Assembly: GCA_026874595.1 (NCBI GenBank)
Contig: CM049311.1
Location: 17,631,676 to 17,695,675, forward strand
Length of the DNA stretch: 64,000 nt
Origin: Sipunculus nudus
Lineage: Eukaryota > Annelida > Sipuncula > Golfingiida > Sipunculidae
Reading direction: 5' to 3'
Shown: positions 1-11,841 of the stretch, piece after piece
How positions within the stretch are numbered: position 1 is the first letter of the stretch
How the letters are laid out: each line of letters begins with the position of its first letter
The notes under the pieces: model-generated
Databases searched by the model: none
What the model saw: the letters and a program-made list of their open reading frames with translations, nothing else
What the model was told of the DNA's origin: nothing
Made by a program: the position numbers and the translations under genes

Positions 1-28
1 AAAAGCATTGTCTTTATGAATATATATC

Positions 29-63
<35 letters not shown>

Positions 64-1320
64 TTAAAGAAAATTAATATTAATTTTAAAGATCCATACA
101 TAGAAATTGAAATTTGTAAAAGCTCCTGATGTTTCCAGCAGACCATCATAATATAAAGTGGGTGTTTAATTGACTTTGATACGAAACACCCTCAAAATCT
201 TGAATTTGATTATATTTTCATTTTCTGTCAATTAAATTTTGAATTAATATTAAATAATGAATCCTAGAAGACCATTACAGTGAAGCATTATTACAGGGTC
301 ACACCTCAAACTACCCCTGGCATTCTACATGTGCATAAATGTTAAACGTTGGGCTAATTTTAAATAATTGTAATGTTTCAAACAAATTTATATCAATATT
401 TAGATCAGATTTACACATTTATTGAAATGTTCCATTATTATCATGGCGGTGTTCCCGTAAGAATGCGCATGGAGGCCTGTCTTTCATCTTTGGACTTTCA
501 TGTTTGCAGAAATTATTATCAAGATTGGATATATTAATATTATCTTCTATTGGAGAGATTTGTCTCTCATTTTATTTGGTATAATTTTGAAATCTTTTAT
601 AAATCTAATCATGTTCCATCGTACTAGAGACCTCGCACTATCCTGCACGAAAAGGAAGGCATTTCCATCAAAAATGTATACAAGGCCTTAGGTTTTATGA
701 CCTTGATAATATGATCGTATTTCTCGGAGGTTCACAGCAAGGAAGAATAACATTTCCTATAAACACATGTTCTTAGGCTAAACTAGTAGGTGACCCACAC
801 CTGAAGAGATCTTTATCGCCATGTATATTAATGATAAGAAGTTGCATAACAAAGAGCTACATGTCCGTATCATGTATCCTATTTTAGGTTTCACAGACAG
901 TTATGGCTATGAAAGGTCGAAAGAGGTTAATTTTTCTACCTGTCTTTCGTCCGTTTGCTGTTTTTAAGATTAACTGATTCATGTAAACGAAACGTTATTT
1001 AGAGATTAACCATGTAAGCATCCACTGGAATTTGGTGTGGATCAGGATAATGGGATGGGTCCAGTAGGATTATTTTTTTTTATTTCGTTGGGATATGCGT
1101 CCTAGTGTTTCAATTTCATTATGGCACTTCAGGCATCGAAAATGTTTAATAATCTGTCTGCTAATAGACTAGAAAAAGAAAAAGGGATTTTCGCTAAAAT
1201 GTTCGAAGGGAACCAGTAGCATTTTTTTATGTAATAAGGTATTCATATTGGAAGTTTTGCCTTACCTTTTGTAATTAGGGTGCCTTAATTAGGCGAAGGC
1301 CGCTAATTTGGACTAGGATC
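1..1320. other. AT-rich stretch without recognised gene
   Basis: No ORF here resembles a protein I know, and no exon-like block with matching splice sites was found. A (TA)n tract lies near 41-63. The 63-codon ORF near 500-691 has no recognisable motif and is the length expected by chance. Confidence 0.6.
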
Positions 1321-1334
1321 TAAAGAGCAAACTT

Positions 1335-1715
1335 CAAAGAATCGGTAATGTAGTCGAGTCCACACCAACCGAGTCCGTGTACAAGTCCCAGTCCAAGCTA
1401 CTCCAGTCCGAGCTCGTACAAGTAAGAGTCTTTGAGTTTCGAGTCCGAATAACTTGGAAGCCGAGTACAAGTCCGATTCCGAGTCAAATGTACATCTTTT
1501 AAAATGAAATTTTAAATGGATATTTTATATTACCGTGAATATTTAAAAGACATGTTTATACATGATTTTTACTAATATAAGGTCTAATTTTGTATGCCTA
1601 CTATTCTGTTGAAAGTGCGTTCATGTATGTTAGTATTTTAAAGTATGTGACAGAACGTTTTTCCTACTGGACTCGAAATGGAATATAACCTCCTAGTCCA
1701 ATTAAAAGTCCGAGT
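1335..1715. repeat. GAGTCC/AAGTCC degenerate repeat, copy 1
   Basis: Blocks of GAGTCC, CGAGTCC and CAAGTCC variants lie at about 1,355-1,490 and again at 1,670-1,720, on either side of a 180-bp AT-rich core. A copy of the same design in the other orientation is at 18,470-18,880 (GACTCG/GACTTG motifs around an AT-rich core). This suggests a dispersed element whose ends are simple-motif arrays. No coding potential was seen. Confidence 0.55.
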
Positions 1716-1869
1716 CCCATATCACGGAAAAGAATGCTAACGTTAATTTGACCTATCTGAGAAATAAGTATATTTGCTTGCCGCTGAAATTAAGGATTTT
1801 CGCAGATGTCCACATAAGATTCTTCTCTGTAAATAGGTCTTAACTAGTGGTCAGGAGCACCGCTTAATA

Positions 1870-2150
1870 ACTGGTGAGTTTGCGAGGCCGTTAAGATTAA
1901 CGAGAGGTTTGATATACGTTAATTTTAACGATGTGCTAACGGGCTGGTTAAGAAGAACAGTTAACTACCGAGGGCTTCTAGATACCCAGGTTAAAAAACG
2001 AGACCCTAACGAGGAGCTAACGGGGGACCACCAAACCACCCGTTAAAAGCGAGAAGTTAGCGAGGTGGTTTAGCTTAAAGATGCTTTCGAGATACACCCG
2101 TTAATGTTAACGAGCTCGTTATTTTAACGAGGGCTTCGAGATACAGGCGC
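1870..2150. repeat. TTAACGAG-rich palindromic block
   Basis: The words CGTTAA, TTAACGAG and GAGATACA recur on both strands across roughly 280 bp, including a local palindrome around GTTAATGTTAACGAGCTCGTTA. The block ends with CGAGATACAGGCGCC and is followed at once by a CGTCCGTCGTGCG motif. It looks like a small foldback-type repeat. No gene was seen. Confidence 0.4.
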
Positions 2151-2165
2151 CTGTGAGCTTATGCG

Positions 2166-3260
2166 ATTGTGCGGCGTCGTCCGTCGTGCGTCGTCTGTCG
2201 TGCGTCGTCTGTACGTTAACCATAGCTCAAAAAACGGCAGGAGCTAGCATCACCAAATTTTTTGCAATTAATCAGTCATCCAAAAAACTATATCGGATTT
2301 TTTTTCTAACTGCATTTTCTTAGATTTTATAGGGGAAAAGCTTAAAAAGCTTTTAAAATCTTCTTCTCCGAAACTGTCCAGCCATATTGTCCAATATTTC
2401 ACAGAAATGATCCCTGGAACAATCTTTCTTAAGTTTGTTCGAATGGTTTCAGTTCGGAGATTTTTGGCCGAGATACAGGAGGTTGAACTTTGTTAATTGT
2501 GCAAAAAAGCATATTAAAATTTAAATCTCAGAAACGGCTGTAGCTATCATCACCAAATTTTATGCCAGTGTTGGTCACATAGGTCATATCTGAAATTGTG
2601 GTATTGGTGGCGCCACCTGCATCGGCATTTTTTGTACAGGGTCGTCAGTGCCTGTGTCACACTGAGGGCTACAAAAAACTTCTTCTCTGAAACAATATGG
2701 CCAAAATGTATAATATCGCACAGAAATGATCCTAGAGTAGAGCTTTCTGAAGTTTGTTCAAATGGTCTCTTTACAGTGACTTTTGGCTAAGTTATGGGAA
2801 GCTTAATTTAGTCATATGCCATAACAGCCCATTTTAGCTCAGTGGCTACAAAGATCTTCTTCTCAAAAACCACTGGGCCAAATTATTTAATCTCAAACAT
2901 TAATTATCCTCAGATGTTGATAATTCAAGTTTGTTCAAATGGTTTTGGTTCAGTGCTTTTTGGCTGAGTTACGGGAAGCTGAACTTAGCCAGTTTGCTGT
3001 ATCGTCCTATATGAGTTATAAACCTGTGAAACATTTTTCGACTGACGCCACTGAAGCCAGTTTGTTAAATATTTTACAAGAATAATTCCTACAATAATTC
3101 TTATAATAATTGTCATTAATGGTTCCACATGATTGATTTTTGGCTGAATTATGAAGATTAAATTGAGTCATTTTACCATATATGTTAGCCTTTGTGATGC
3201 TGTTACATCTAGCCTGGCACCAGTTTATCAGCATCTATTACATCATGCCACTAGACATTT
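2166..3260. repeat. Degenerate tandem array beginning with GTCCGTCGTGCG motifs
   Basis: After a short GTCCGTC/GTGCGTC run (about 2,175-2,212), phrases recur with drift. A CTTCTTCTCxGAAAC phrase is at about 2,361, 2,680 and 2,855. The phrase around CACAGAAATGATCC is at about 2,400 and 2,720. AAGTTTGTTCRAATGGT is at about 2,430, 2,752 and 2,930. Unit spacing is irregular (about 170-330 bp). The same design (a GTCCGTC run, then a degenerate array containing TGGCGCCACCTG) recurs at 60,300-61,650. Short ORFs inside are unconvincing. Confidence 0.55.
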
Positions 3261-3689
3261 AGATTTCAGGTTATCTTTGGTTAATATTGACAAGAAAGTT
3301 TTTTTAAAAGCTTTTAAAAATTTTAGATTTATGATTTAAGTTATTCATCATACCAGGCAATGTTAAAATCATTGATATTCAGCTCTCTGTGGCTATATAA
3401 AGACAACTGTACGTGGATTATAAATAATTGGTATCCCTACTCAACTTAATTCAAGAATTTGCCATCAGTGAGATATATCTGTATTTTAATTTTGCATTCA
3501 GTATGCATCCATTATAATTTCACATATATTCCTGATTTCTTTTTTTATAAAAAGTCAGCTAAAAAGCATTTGTTATTGGGAAAATAAATTTCAAAATTAT
3601 TTCAAGTAGGGACCACTTTTGGGTTCAGATGGCAGCACTTGGTTTACCATTGGCAGATTGCCAGTGCCTTGATGTTGGCCATTAGCCAA

Positions 3690-4020
3690 GATGATGTCAG
3701 CTCTATAAATAGTTTTAGCACAGTGCCAGGATTGGAAAGAAGTGCAGCCAGGTATAGGTCAAGAGTTCACTCAGTGCAGTAGCTGCATTCTATTAATAGC
3801 TTTGACAGACTGCTCACTCCATCATATTTGGCACCAAAGTTCAGCCTGAATCTATTTATAGCTTACGCAGACTGCCAACTGTGTCAGATTATGCAACAGG
3901 TCAAGAGTCCACATAGTGCAGCCAGGTACAGGTCAAAAGTTCACTCAGTCTAGCCAGGTGCAGGTCAAGAGTTCACTCAGTGCAGTAGCTTGAGGCAGCA
4001 ATTTGTCACAGGTCACTCGG
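3690..4020. repeat. Short tandem repeats with GCAGCCAGGTACAGGTCA
   Basis: The phrases GTGCAGCCAGGTAYAGGTCA and AGAGTTCACTCAGTGCAG recur at about 3,745-3,785, 3,895-3,935 and 3,952-3,992. It is a drifted tandem repeat of roughly 50-150 bp spacing. No gene features were seen. Confidence 0.5.
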
Positions 4021-4134
4021 GGGCAACTGCCATACTCACCTAAGCCTTGTCAGCATAGTGCATCAAACTCTGGGGAAGTTTGATGTATTGGACTGATATT
4101 TTGACCTGTCTATGCATCTTTGAATGTATTCTCA

Positions 4135-4440
4135 TTTACAAGACAGGTGGTGCCACGTACATTGACTTTTGCACAGTGTATGTGCCTGCTTACTTCTACA
4201 GAGGAATTTGATATATCAGCCTGAAATCGGGCATATTTATACATATCGAATAACTTTGTTGTATACAAGACTGGTGGTGCCACCTACAATAATGATTGCA
4301 CAATGTGTGTCCCTGCTTATTTCTCAGGAGGGGTTTGATATATCAGTCTGAAAATTGGTTTATGAGTATATCTCTGATAGCTTCGAAGTAAACAAGACTG
4401 GTGGTGCCAGCTACAATCGTTTTTGTGTTGTGTGCACCCA
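4135..4440. repeat. Three-copy tandem repeat, about 120 bp unit
   Basis: ACAAGACWGGTGGTGCCA recurs at about 4,138, 4,267 and 4,393. Each is followed by a related segment with TTGCACARTGTGTG and GGTTTGATATATCAG. Period is about 125 bp. A similar TGGTGGCGCCACCTG motif occurs in the arrays at 2.6 kb and 60.6-61.6 kb, so these may be related families. Confidence 0.6.
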
Positions 4441-5460
4441 TGCCTGAATTTCAGCAGTGATGTTTGTGTAATTGTTTTCTTATTCAAAATGTTTAGTACT
4501 TGCATTGTTCATATACATGAAAAGTAATGGTCCAGCATTGAAGCATTATACCTGGTGTATTTCCCAATGCAAAGGTTCGCATTAGGCCTGCAGGCCTTGT
4601 TTGAAGGTCGCAAAAAAAGAGGAAAGGAAACCTTAAAAAATCTAAATATACAGGTGGTTCGACTAGTCTGCAGGAACTGATGGAACCCTCCATGATCAAT
4701 ATGCATGGTTTTTCTTTTGTGGTCATAGTAGTTTCCATCATATTTACATGTTTATATGTTGTTTATTTCTGTTTCAGCCTCTACGGATGATAAAGGGTCA
4801 CCCACCATGGCGGTAGCTCTGCCTTATACAGTTACGGTAAATAACGTTTCTTATGTAACTAAAATAAGCATGATGTGGGCTATGTCAGGCCATACCTCAG
4901 GGTTATATGTAAATGTGTTATATGTAAATGTACTTGTACTAGACAGCGGTGCTTCTCAAACCCCAGATCTTTAGATCCTAATTGCTAAGGGATTGCTTGG
5001 CCAGTCTGTCATAAAACAGTGACTTCAGCCTATGAATGCAAATGTTGATAGTCCTGTGTCAATGAGTTCTGTGATTTCCAGTAAAATTGTATGTAGCTCC
5101 GGTATTTGTGGTCACAACTTCCTAAGAAAATTTAGATAATATTTAGCGGTATATCTGGTTGGAGGATCTGCATGTTTGGTGTTATAGGTTAAATCGAAGT
5201 ACAAATCAAAGAAAGACGTTTTAAATTTTATCCCAAAGTGTTTTGAGTATAGAGTCACAATAATAAAACTTTCGGTTGGGTATACGTTCTGACACATCGG
5301 TATCTGGGATATGTATTCTATATTACCTATTTCAAACGGCAAATGCAAACCGGTTTCAATTAGTTTCGCGTATTAGAGCATTAACACGGCAACTAAAGTG
5401 TTTTCAAACCGTTTTGACCAAAGCCTTTTGGATCAATCACAGGAGGTAGTTTCATACCAT
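4441..5460. other. No recognised gene
   Basis: A pyrimidine-rich run ending in CAG at about 4,778 could act as a splice acceptor, but the short ORF after it matches no family and has no convincing donor. Nothing else is supported here. Confidence 0.45.
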
Positions 5461-5554
5461 TTGGAATGTGTATCGTTTTATCCGCTTTGCTTGGGTGCCG
5501 TGTGTAGGCTCCAGAACGGTTTTCAAGCAGCAACTCCGTCACAACGCAAGCGCG

Positions 5555-5995
5555 AATGATTGGGCGTGTTTTCGTTCCATGAACATGTTCCTTTTTATAC
5601 CTCTGTTCATGAACAGGACCGTTTTAGCCCACGAAGACGAACATGTTCCTGTTCCTTGTTCAAGAAAATCATAACCAACTCCTGGGGTTGGTTACACCAC
5701 CAGGGGGCGCAGGAATAAGGTAAAGGCTGGCAACAGTGGCGGCAAGGAAGAAGTACTTAACCACACTCGGACTGTTCATTTTAATTTCATTGTCTGGTAT
5801 AGCGTCTAATTTGTCATCAATAAAATGAATCTCATATATTTGATGTAAATAAATTAATCAAATGGCATGCATTGTCGAAAAGTTATGAGCATTTTTAAGG
5901 CGCACGTATGCGAACAATGCGTTTTTGATTCATGTTCTTGTTTGCATCATTTTTGCGAACAGGAAGAGGAACATGTTCGGACAACGAAAACACGC
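5555..5995. repeat. Inverted repeat with GAACATGTTC palindromes
   Basis: GGGCGTGTTTTCGTT near 5,563 and its reverse complement near 5,980-5,998 face each other. Inside each arm sits the 10-bp palindrome GAACATGTTC (5,581, 5,639 and 5,969). The arms extend with CTTTTTATA/CTCTTCCTG variants. The block is about 430 bp and looks like a foldback or MITE-type element. No clear target duplication was found. Confidence 0.5.
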
Positions 5996-6254
5996 CCAAA
6001 GTGTCAGCATGTTGTTACATTGTTCCACATGTGAAATGTACACCTCGCGCATTGGTGCTAAATGCCCGTATGAATGCACTTAACCGAGTTGGCCAACCCG
6101 CTTTGCCAAAATCGGTTAAAAACGTTTTGTGTGTGAAAGGGGTTTTAGAACCACTGAACAGCAATGAATTACAAGAACAAAATATCTTACTTTCCGAACA
6201 TTTACTTATTGAAATTTTTTCCTCAACTGTTTATTTCCCACAACACGTCAGCCC

Positions 6255-6600
6255 AATTGTTAGAGGTCAAGGTCACTTCCTGCAGGGTTAAGATCACTGA
6301 TCGCATAGTCAAGGTCACTGCCTGAAGAGTAAAGATCACTGATCGCAAATCAAGGTCACTGCCTTCATAGTAAAGATCACTGATTGCATAGTCAAGGTCA
6401 CTGCCTGTAAAGATCACTGATTGCATAGTCAAGGTCACTGCCTGTAGAGTAAAGATCACTAATTGCATGGTCAAGGTCACTGCTTGTAGGGTAAAGATCA
6501 CTGATCGCAAAATCAAGGTCAAAGCCTGCAGAGTAAAGATCACTGATTGCATAGTATTGGTCACTGATCGCACAGTCATGGTTACTGATAACACATTAAA
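6255..6600. repeat. 42-bp minisatellite
   Basis: About eight copies of a unit close to CAAGGTCACTGCCTGTAGAG then TAAAGATCACTGATTGCATA. Most units are about 42 bp, with shorter ones near 6,400. Because 42 is a multiple of three, the array creates long repetitive reading frames on both strands (up to 142 codons on the minus strand). These are by-products, not a gene. Confidence 0.85.
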
Positions 6601-7491
6601 GGTAAATGACCTCATGCACAAAAAAACATTGACAACTTCAGAGATGAACATGAATTGCTCTGATGATGCAAATATCTGAATAAAAGATACAATATGTCAA
6701 AGTCTACATCATGTCACTGGTTATTAATTTCTTGAATAGAATCCTTTTAAACAAAGTCAATTATTTATTTGGATCAATATTCTGGATATTTTAACAAGGA
6801 CCCAAGGACCTAAAGCTAACCTCTGATTTTATCTAATTTCATATAAATGGACTGGGAAACTAGAACTATGTTATTTCAAACAGGACATTTCTTAAAAAGT
6901 TTGACAGTTCATTTCAACTGCAAAACCAGCAGAGAATGCTTATACTTTAGAGCATAGATTTCATGCAAACAGTTCCTTTAATATTGAACAGTTTGCAAGT
7001 TTGGCATGCCTGCTATCAGGAATAAATCGCCTATTATTTTTTGCATGAATCGATTTTCAATAAATGCTGGTGTTGACATTTCACAAATATGTCCACAAGA
7101 GTTTTGAAGAAATTGCTCGACCTATTCTTTTAATAAAAGCTCTGCATTATTTCAGATATATTATTTGGCATACATGATGAACACTTACTTTTGTAATAGT
7201 ATGCACAATGCCGTTACACAAGGCCAACACGCTTAAACGATTGCTAACATCTGAAAAAAAAAAGGTCCCTCATAAATTTGTATTTAATGCAGTTGATTAC
7301 ATATATGAGCAAGCAACCTTCAAAGACCAAGAAATGAATATATTCGGACAAAATAACGTGAAAAATGCAAACCCCACTAAATAAAAAAAAATCAACAAAG
7401 AACTCAGGACTGTCTCAGGAGTATGTATAAACAGTGGCGTCAATTTATCTTCGCGGGTTGGAGAGGGGCGGAGTGGCATGGAATAATCGAC

Positions 7492-7552
<61 letters not shown>

Positions 7553-8940
7553 ATATAATTATATATATATATATGTTGCTATATATTTTAAATTTAAATT
7601 TTCATCCATTTTTTTAATGGGGTAGGCCGAAATTAAGGTACATGTTAATAATTACAATTTTGAAATGGAATGTTTGTACTTTTTGCCTTAGAATATTCAT
7701 GTAAAGTTAAAATTGTACATACATATATTTATAAAATTATAATTTTTTTAAAATTACAACCTTTATAACATAACCCAGATTGGGCAAATTTATTTTGGAG
7801 AATATATAAACTGGTCTGAGAGCAGCAGTTTTGGTAAACTGAAACAATAATTATATATACTCCACAGATTGTTTTAAGACTTCCACAATAAATTGATTTT
7901 AAAAATTAATAATTCGAGTAGTAGTGCAGACGGGGATGTATTTCCGTAGGAATTTGATGCCCACATTGCGAAAATGACTGATTTAGCATGAACAAGATAT
8001 GAACTAATGGAAAATGTTAGGTAACAAATTTTCAGATCCCTCTAACACCGGAAAATCCAAGATAGCCGCCTTCACCCATGAGAATTATTGGGTTTTAGGG
8101 ATAAAGTGTACTTGCACGTGTAACAGAACGACGTTTTCATAGGAATTGAATAAAATAGTGCTTACTTTTATTTTATTTGCACTTAAGCTTATGAATGAAT
8201 GCTGGTTATAATTTCTATGAACCCTGTGACCTCAAGGAATCCAAGATGGCCACCACTGCAGTCTTAATATGGAGATTATGCTTTTATAACTCAATGATAG
8301 TAGATAATTGGATCGATTTATACTTTTTTGAATGTGTTCTGTTAATTGCAACTAATTAGGGGTTGTCGGAAACTCACAGAGGGTACGCAAGGTCAAAGTC
8401 AAATGCATGTGCTAATATTTTAAAGCATAAAAATATCTTTGGCTCTACACTTTCATAGGTAATGTGATATGGTGATCAAAAGGAAATATACCTTTGAAAT
8501 TCATGCTTGTGGTCTCTTTTTTATATCGCTGATTCTCTCATAGTGGTATTACATGGTCTAGGTGCCTTCTTCTTCTTCTCCTTCTTCTTCCTACCATATT
8601 ACAAAAAAGACAACAAAAATTTAAAACCCATTTGTGTGGTTATATGGAAGATTCCAAGATTCCAAAAGCCTTGTTAGTGGTCTTGATACAAAAATATTCA
8701 TGTCATATTAAAATAATCCAAGTACCTTGTAGAACAGGGGATCGTCTAGATATTTATGTTTCTTTTAAGTTTATCTAAAAATGAGCTTAAACAGGTCTTA
8801 TTGTAACAAATATAGATAAGCTACTTCTAAAAGCTAAAAAGAGACAAATAATGCACATAAAAAACTAATCAGCCATATTTGACTACCAGAAAAGAAGACA
8901 CTTCTGCATATATAAAACTGCATATGAGTACGCATTATTC
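6601..8940. other. AT-rich intergenic stretch with (TA)n
   Basis: Holds a (TA)n tract at about 7,493-7,575. It is preceded by GTGGCGTCAATTTATCTTC at 7,431, a motif also found before TA/CA repeats at 12,911 and 59,850. A loose repeat around CCAAGATRGCCRCC occurs at about 8,060 and 8,243. No supported gene. Confidence 0.55.
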
Positions 8941-8945
8941 CTAAT

Positions 8946-9260
8946 GGAAGGATTTTTTTTTTAATATTTTTTTTTGTGGAGATAGTAACTACCTTTATGT
9001 ACATCTGCAAATTTCTATTCCAGTTTCGGACTACGTGACAGGGCAGTATCACACGCTTCCCCTCATTTTATATCCTGGCGTTCACAAAACCCCAATAACT
9101 ACTGCACCAGCGGGTCCTGGGTGCGTAATCAACCCCATTGCTGGGTCATACCAACAAGGATCCCCCGAAAGGCGTACTTGTTTGAGAGTAAAACACTGCC
9201 GTTGGGCACGACCTTCCATTACGCCTGGATGGAATCACTGTCGAGTGTGCATCAACCAGG
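8946..9260 (-). mobile_element. tRNA-derived SINE, family A, copy 1 (head lost)
   Basis: Matches the body of the copies at 22,830-23,163 and 49,085-49,502. Shared phrases in order are TTTTGTGGAGATA, GACTACGTGACAGGGC, GGTCCTGGGTGCGT, CCCCATTGCTGGGTCATA and CCGAAAGGCGYAC. The element points to the minus strand, so its A-rich tail is on the left. The promoter-bearing tRNA-like head present in the other copies is missing here, probably through 5' truncation or decay. Confidence 0.7.
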
Positions 9261-9275
9261 GGATGCAAATGGCAT

Positions 9276-11019
9276 AATAATGTAACCCATCAGCAGTTCC
9301 CAGTGGTGAAATCTGTCCCCTCAACCCCCCCCCCCCCCCAACCCCGCCCGTTGAGCGCTAACACCTTTTTATGTTATTTGATTCTATCCCATTTATTCGT
9401 GTTTTTGCTTTTCAGATTTTATTTTTATTCCCCAGCAATTAAATTATTTATTGACGTATGTGTGATTTGCTCCGTTAAGATAACATCTGAATATTTGTCT
9501 ACTTAGGAAGTGGGTCTTTCTTTAATTGCTCTCTGCGTGATCATATCACAAGGATATAGATCCTCAAATTGCATTCGGGTCTTAGTGAGGCACAGCCTTC
9601 CCGTTACGCGTCGCGTTATTCTGTCGAGTGCCCAGTCTGGGTTGGTGTCGGCTCTTACTCTGACTGCAGAAGTCATTAAATTTGCAAAGTTAAACATAGA
9701 CCTCCTGATCAATTATTTAACCACGAAAATTAAATTTGTTGATATTTTCTTAGTGGTTAACTTGGAAACACATGAATCAACATGTAACATACAATTGAAT
9801 GTATGGACCGTGCAGTTTATATCCTCAGTTTTAACTTGTAAAATATGAATATTAAAGCTAAGCCCCACTAAGGTTTAACTACATTATTCTAAGACATTTA
9901 ATGGAATAATAGTTGTGGATTATGAAAATCCTCATATTTTCTAATGTAAAAATGCCTAAAAAATATTCTTCTTTAAACTGCATATTCAAAACGTTATCCC
10001 TATACAGGAGGCATTATTTAAATCAAGGTTTTCATTTCGTTTGCACAGAGAGACGTTGGGGAGAAAACGTTTGAGGCTTTTATCATGCCATTATACCTAT
10101 TTCAGGTTTTTTGGTTCATGAATTGACAATTGATCTCAACATTTTTTTTGAATTTCAATGTCTTTTATCCCCCGATATTACCAGCGATATTACCAACATA
10201 TATAAGAGATAAGAAACAAAGAGTATGATCATGCAGTAGTATTTCCAAATTAAGGAGGGAACCAGAGATCTTCACCAGAGATCTTCCATTGTTTCTCAAA
10301 TTTGGCGCATATTGCCAAATTTAACACTAAATCTCTTGCACAGCATAATCGGCCTCCGTAGTTGCATGGTCAACGGTTTCACCAAATAATTTGACTATCA
10401 TCAGGCGTTGCAGTGCCTTAAGATTGAGATAAAAAAAAAATTTCAACCATGTTCAAGATAGATCCATGTTGACTTCAACTACATACATATATATAGTCAT
10501 TTGAAAGAGTCATCCTTATATTATATATTCCACTTCCCATCTCAATGTTATTCGAATACGTTCTAAGCGTATCTTATAACCAGCTGCTGTGGTATTCTGG
10601 TTTTCTTATGCACGCGCATCGTCTGGTCGATGCAGACCTGATAGTAATTCCTGATATTTTCAATTTTCATCTGTGGGAGTGGTTTCTAAATCTTGAGGTG
10701 CTTGGTCCCGATTATCCAACATTAACCTTCGGGGTTCTTAAAGGTACAAGTATTTGAATTCGCTAGATGACATTTACATGAACACACTTATCACTTTTTT
10801 ATGGACTGCACCAGTATGACCTTGTGCACGTGCTGATGTGTTGTCTTCTTTTGTCAGGGCAGCATATTTGTCTGTTTTACTAGTTCAATCTTTTTGTGAC
10901 AATTACAATAATAGACTTCGGGGAATAATACATTAGAAGATTTTTATGGGTAGGAAATATGATGTGTGCCCTTTCTGACTGGTTTGGTGCTCAAAATCAA
11001 GTTTTCGTCTTTTTGCAAG
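9276..11019. other. No recognised gene
   Basis: AT-rich sequence with a poly-C run near 9,328. ORFs at 9,510-9,848 and 10,545-10,757 show no known domain and no homologous copy in the window. Confidence 0.5.
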
Positions 11020-11841
11020 CCATTGTTACAAATGTCTGTTTTATTGTGCGCAGGTGTTTTACATATGTTGTTGACACTTGGTTTGTGTGGCGCACGCATG
11101 GCTCGTTGCTATGGCAGCATCACCTGGCCGGGTGCTGTCCCACGTCTTGGGGTCTGAAGTGAAATGACACAGTGTTCATGCTTATCTGGAATTTTCTGGG
11201 CTGTTCGCGCTCTATGCGCGCGTGTGTCTTGTTGCGTTCTTTTGATTATTCATGAAATGGACAGTTCTGGGCTTGGGTGAAAAGTTATAAATAGGGGCTG
11301 TGTTTAGAGCCAGAAGGAGACAGAAAAATTCCAGCGGACACCGGAGAGTGTAGGTCAGTTTTGGACCTATCCGATAATTGCAGTAGTGTCAGGGATTCGA
11401 CGAACTCTATGCAGATTTAGTGGGACTGTCTCCAGTTTGCCTTCGGGATTATTACAACAGCTTTACTTTGGACTATTTGAACTATTTACGTGGAATATTA
11501 GTTTTAAAGTACTTGTTGAGCTGTGACAGTGGTGGTATCAAGAAAAGCCTAGGATCCGGACACTGGTACTGTACACTTTATTTTTTATACTGTGTAATTG
11601 TATTGATTTACTGTTAGACTGTTGTTATACTGTGTAATTGTATTTATTTAGTGTATTGTAATGTTAGGATTGTTTTAAGAATAAATTATAATTATTTGTT
11701 AACAAAACTTCACTGAATTCTTTAGACATTCCCCTAGACATTTCACGCTGCCTAGTGTTACAGAATCTGATTTTTTTTTTTTATCTCCATAACAAAATTT
11801 ACGACTACTTGATCTGTTGTTATTAGGTTCCGTAACACCAG
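11020..11841 (+). mobile_element. Solo LTR of a Gypsy/BEL-type retrotransposon, copy 1
   Basis: An 814-bp LTR runs from 11,024 to 11,837, begins TGTTAC and ends GTAACA. Near-identical 4-bp flanks (CCAT before, CCAG after) look like a target duplication with one change. Inside are a TATA box (TATAAATA near 11,286) and an AATAAA signal near 11,681, in the order expected for U3-R-U5 on the plus strand. A homologous copy on the minus strand is at 39,946-40,494 with a perfect ATTG duplication. No internal gag-pol is attached, so recombination between two LTRs is the likely origin. The ORFs inside (10,959-11,162 and 11,420-11,617) are not genes. Confidence 0.8.

Noticed and set aside
4756-4974. ORF ending VLVLDSGAS, which looks like a retropepsin active-site motif, after a good splice acceptor
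   Set aside because: Only a short match. No flap or flanking protease motif follows, the frame stops at once, and the preceding residues come from a small TATATGTAAATGT duplication.
4945-6170. Possible hAT-like ends (CAGCGGTGCTTCTCAAACCC and, in reverse, CAGTGGTTCTAAAACCC)
   Set aside because: The 8-bp flanks do not match, no transposase lies between them and the similarity is short.
7423-7617. ORF of repeated Ile-Tyr residues
   Set aside because: Direct translation of a (TA)n microsatellite. The same applies to the ORFs at 23,886, 30,855, 39,489, 42,592 and 52,758.
10545-10757. ORF ending at AAAG|GTACAAGT, considered as the missing first exon of the cysteine-rich gene
   Set aside because: Its donor phase (1) does not match the phase-0 acceptor at 13,091, and it has no signal peptide.
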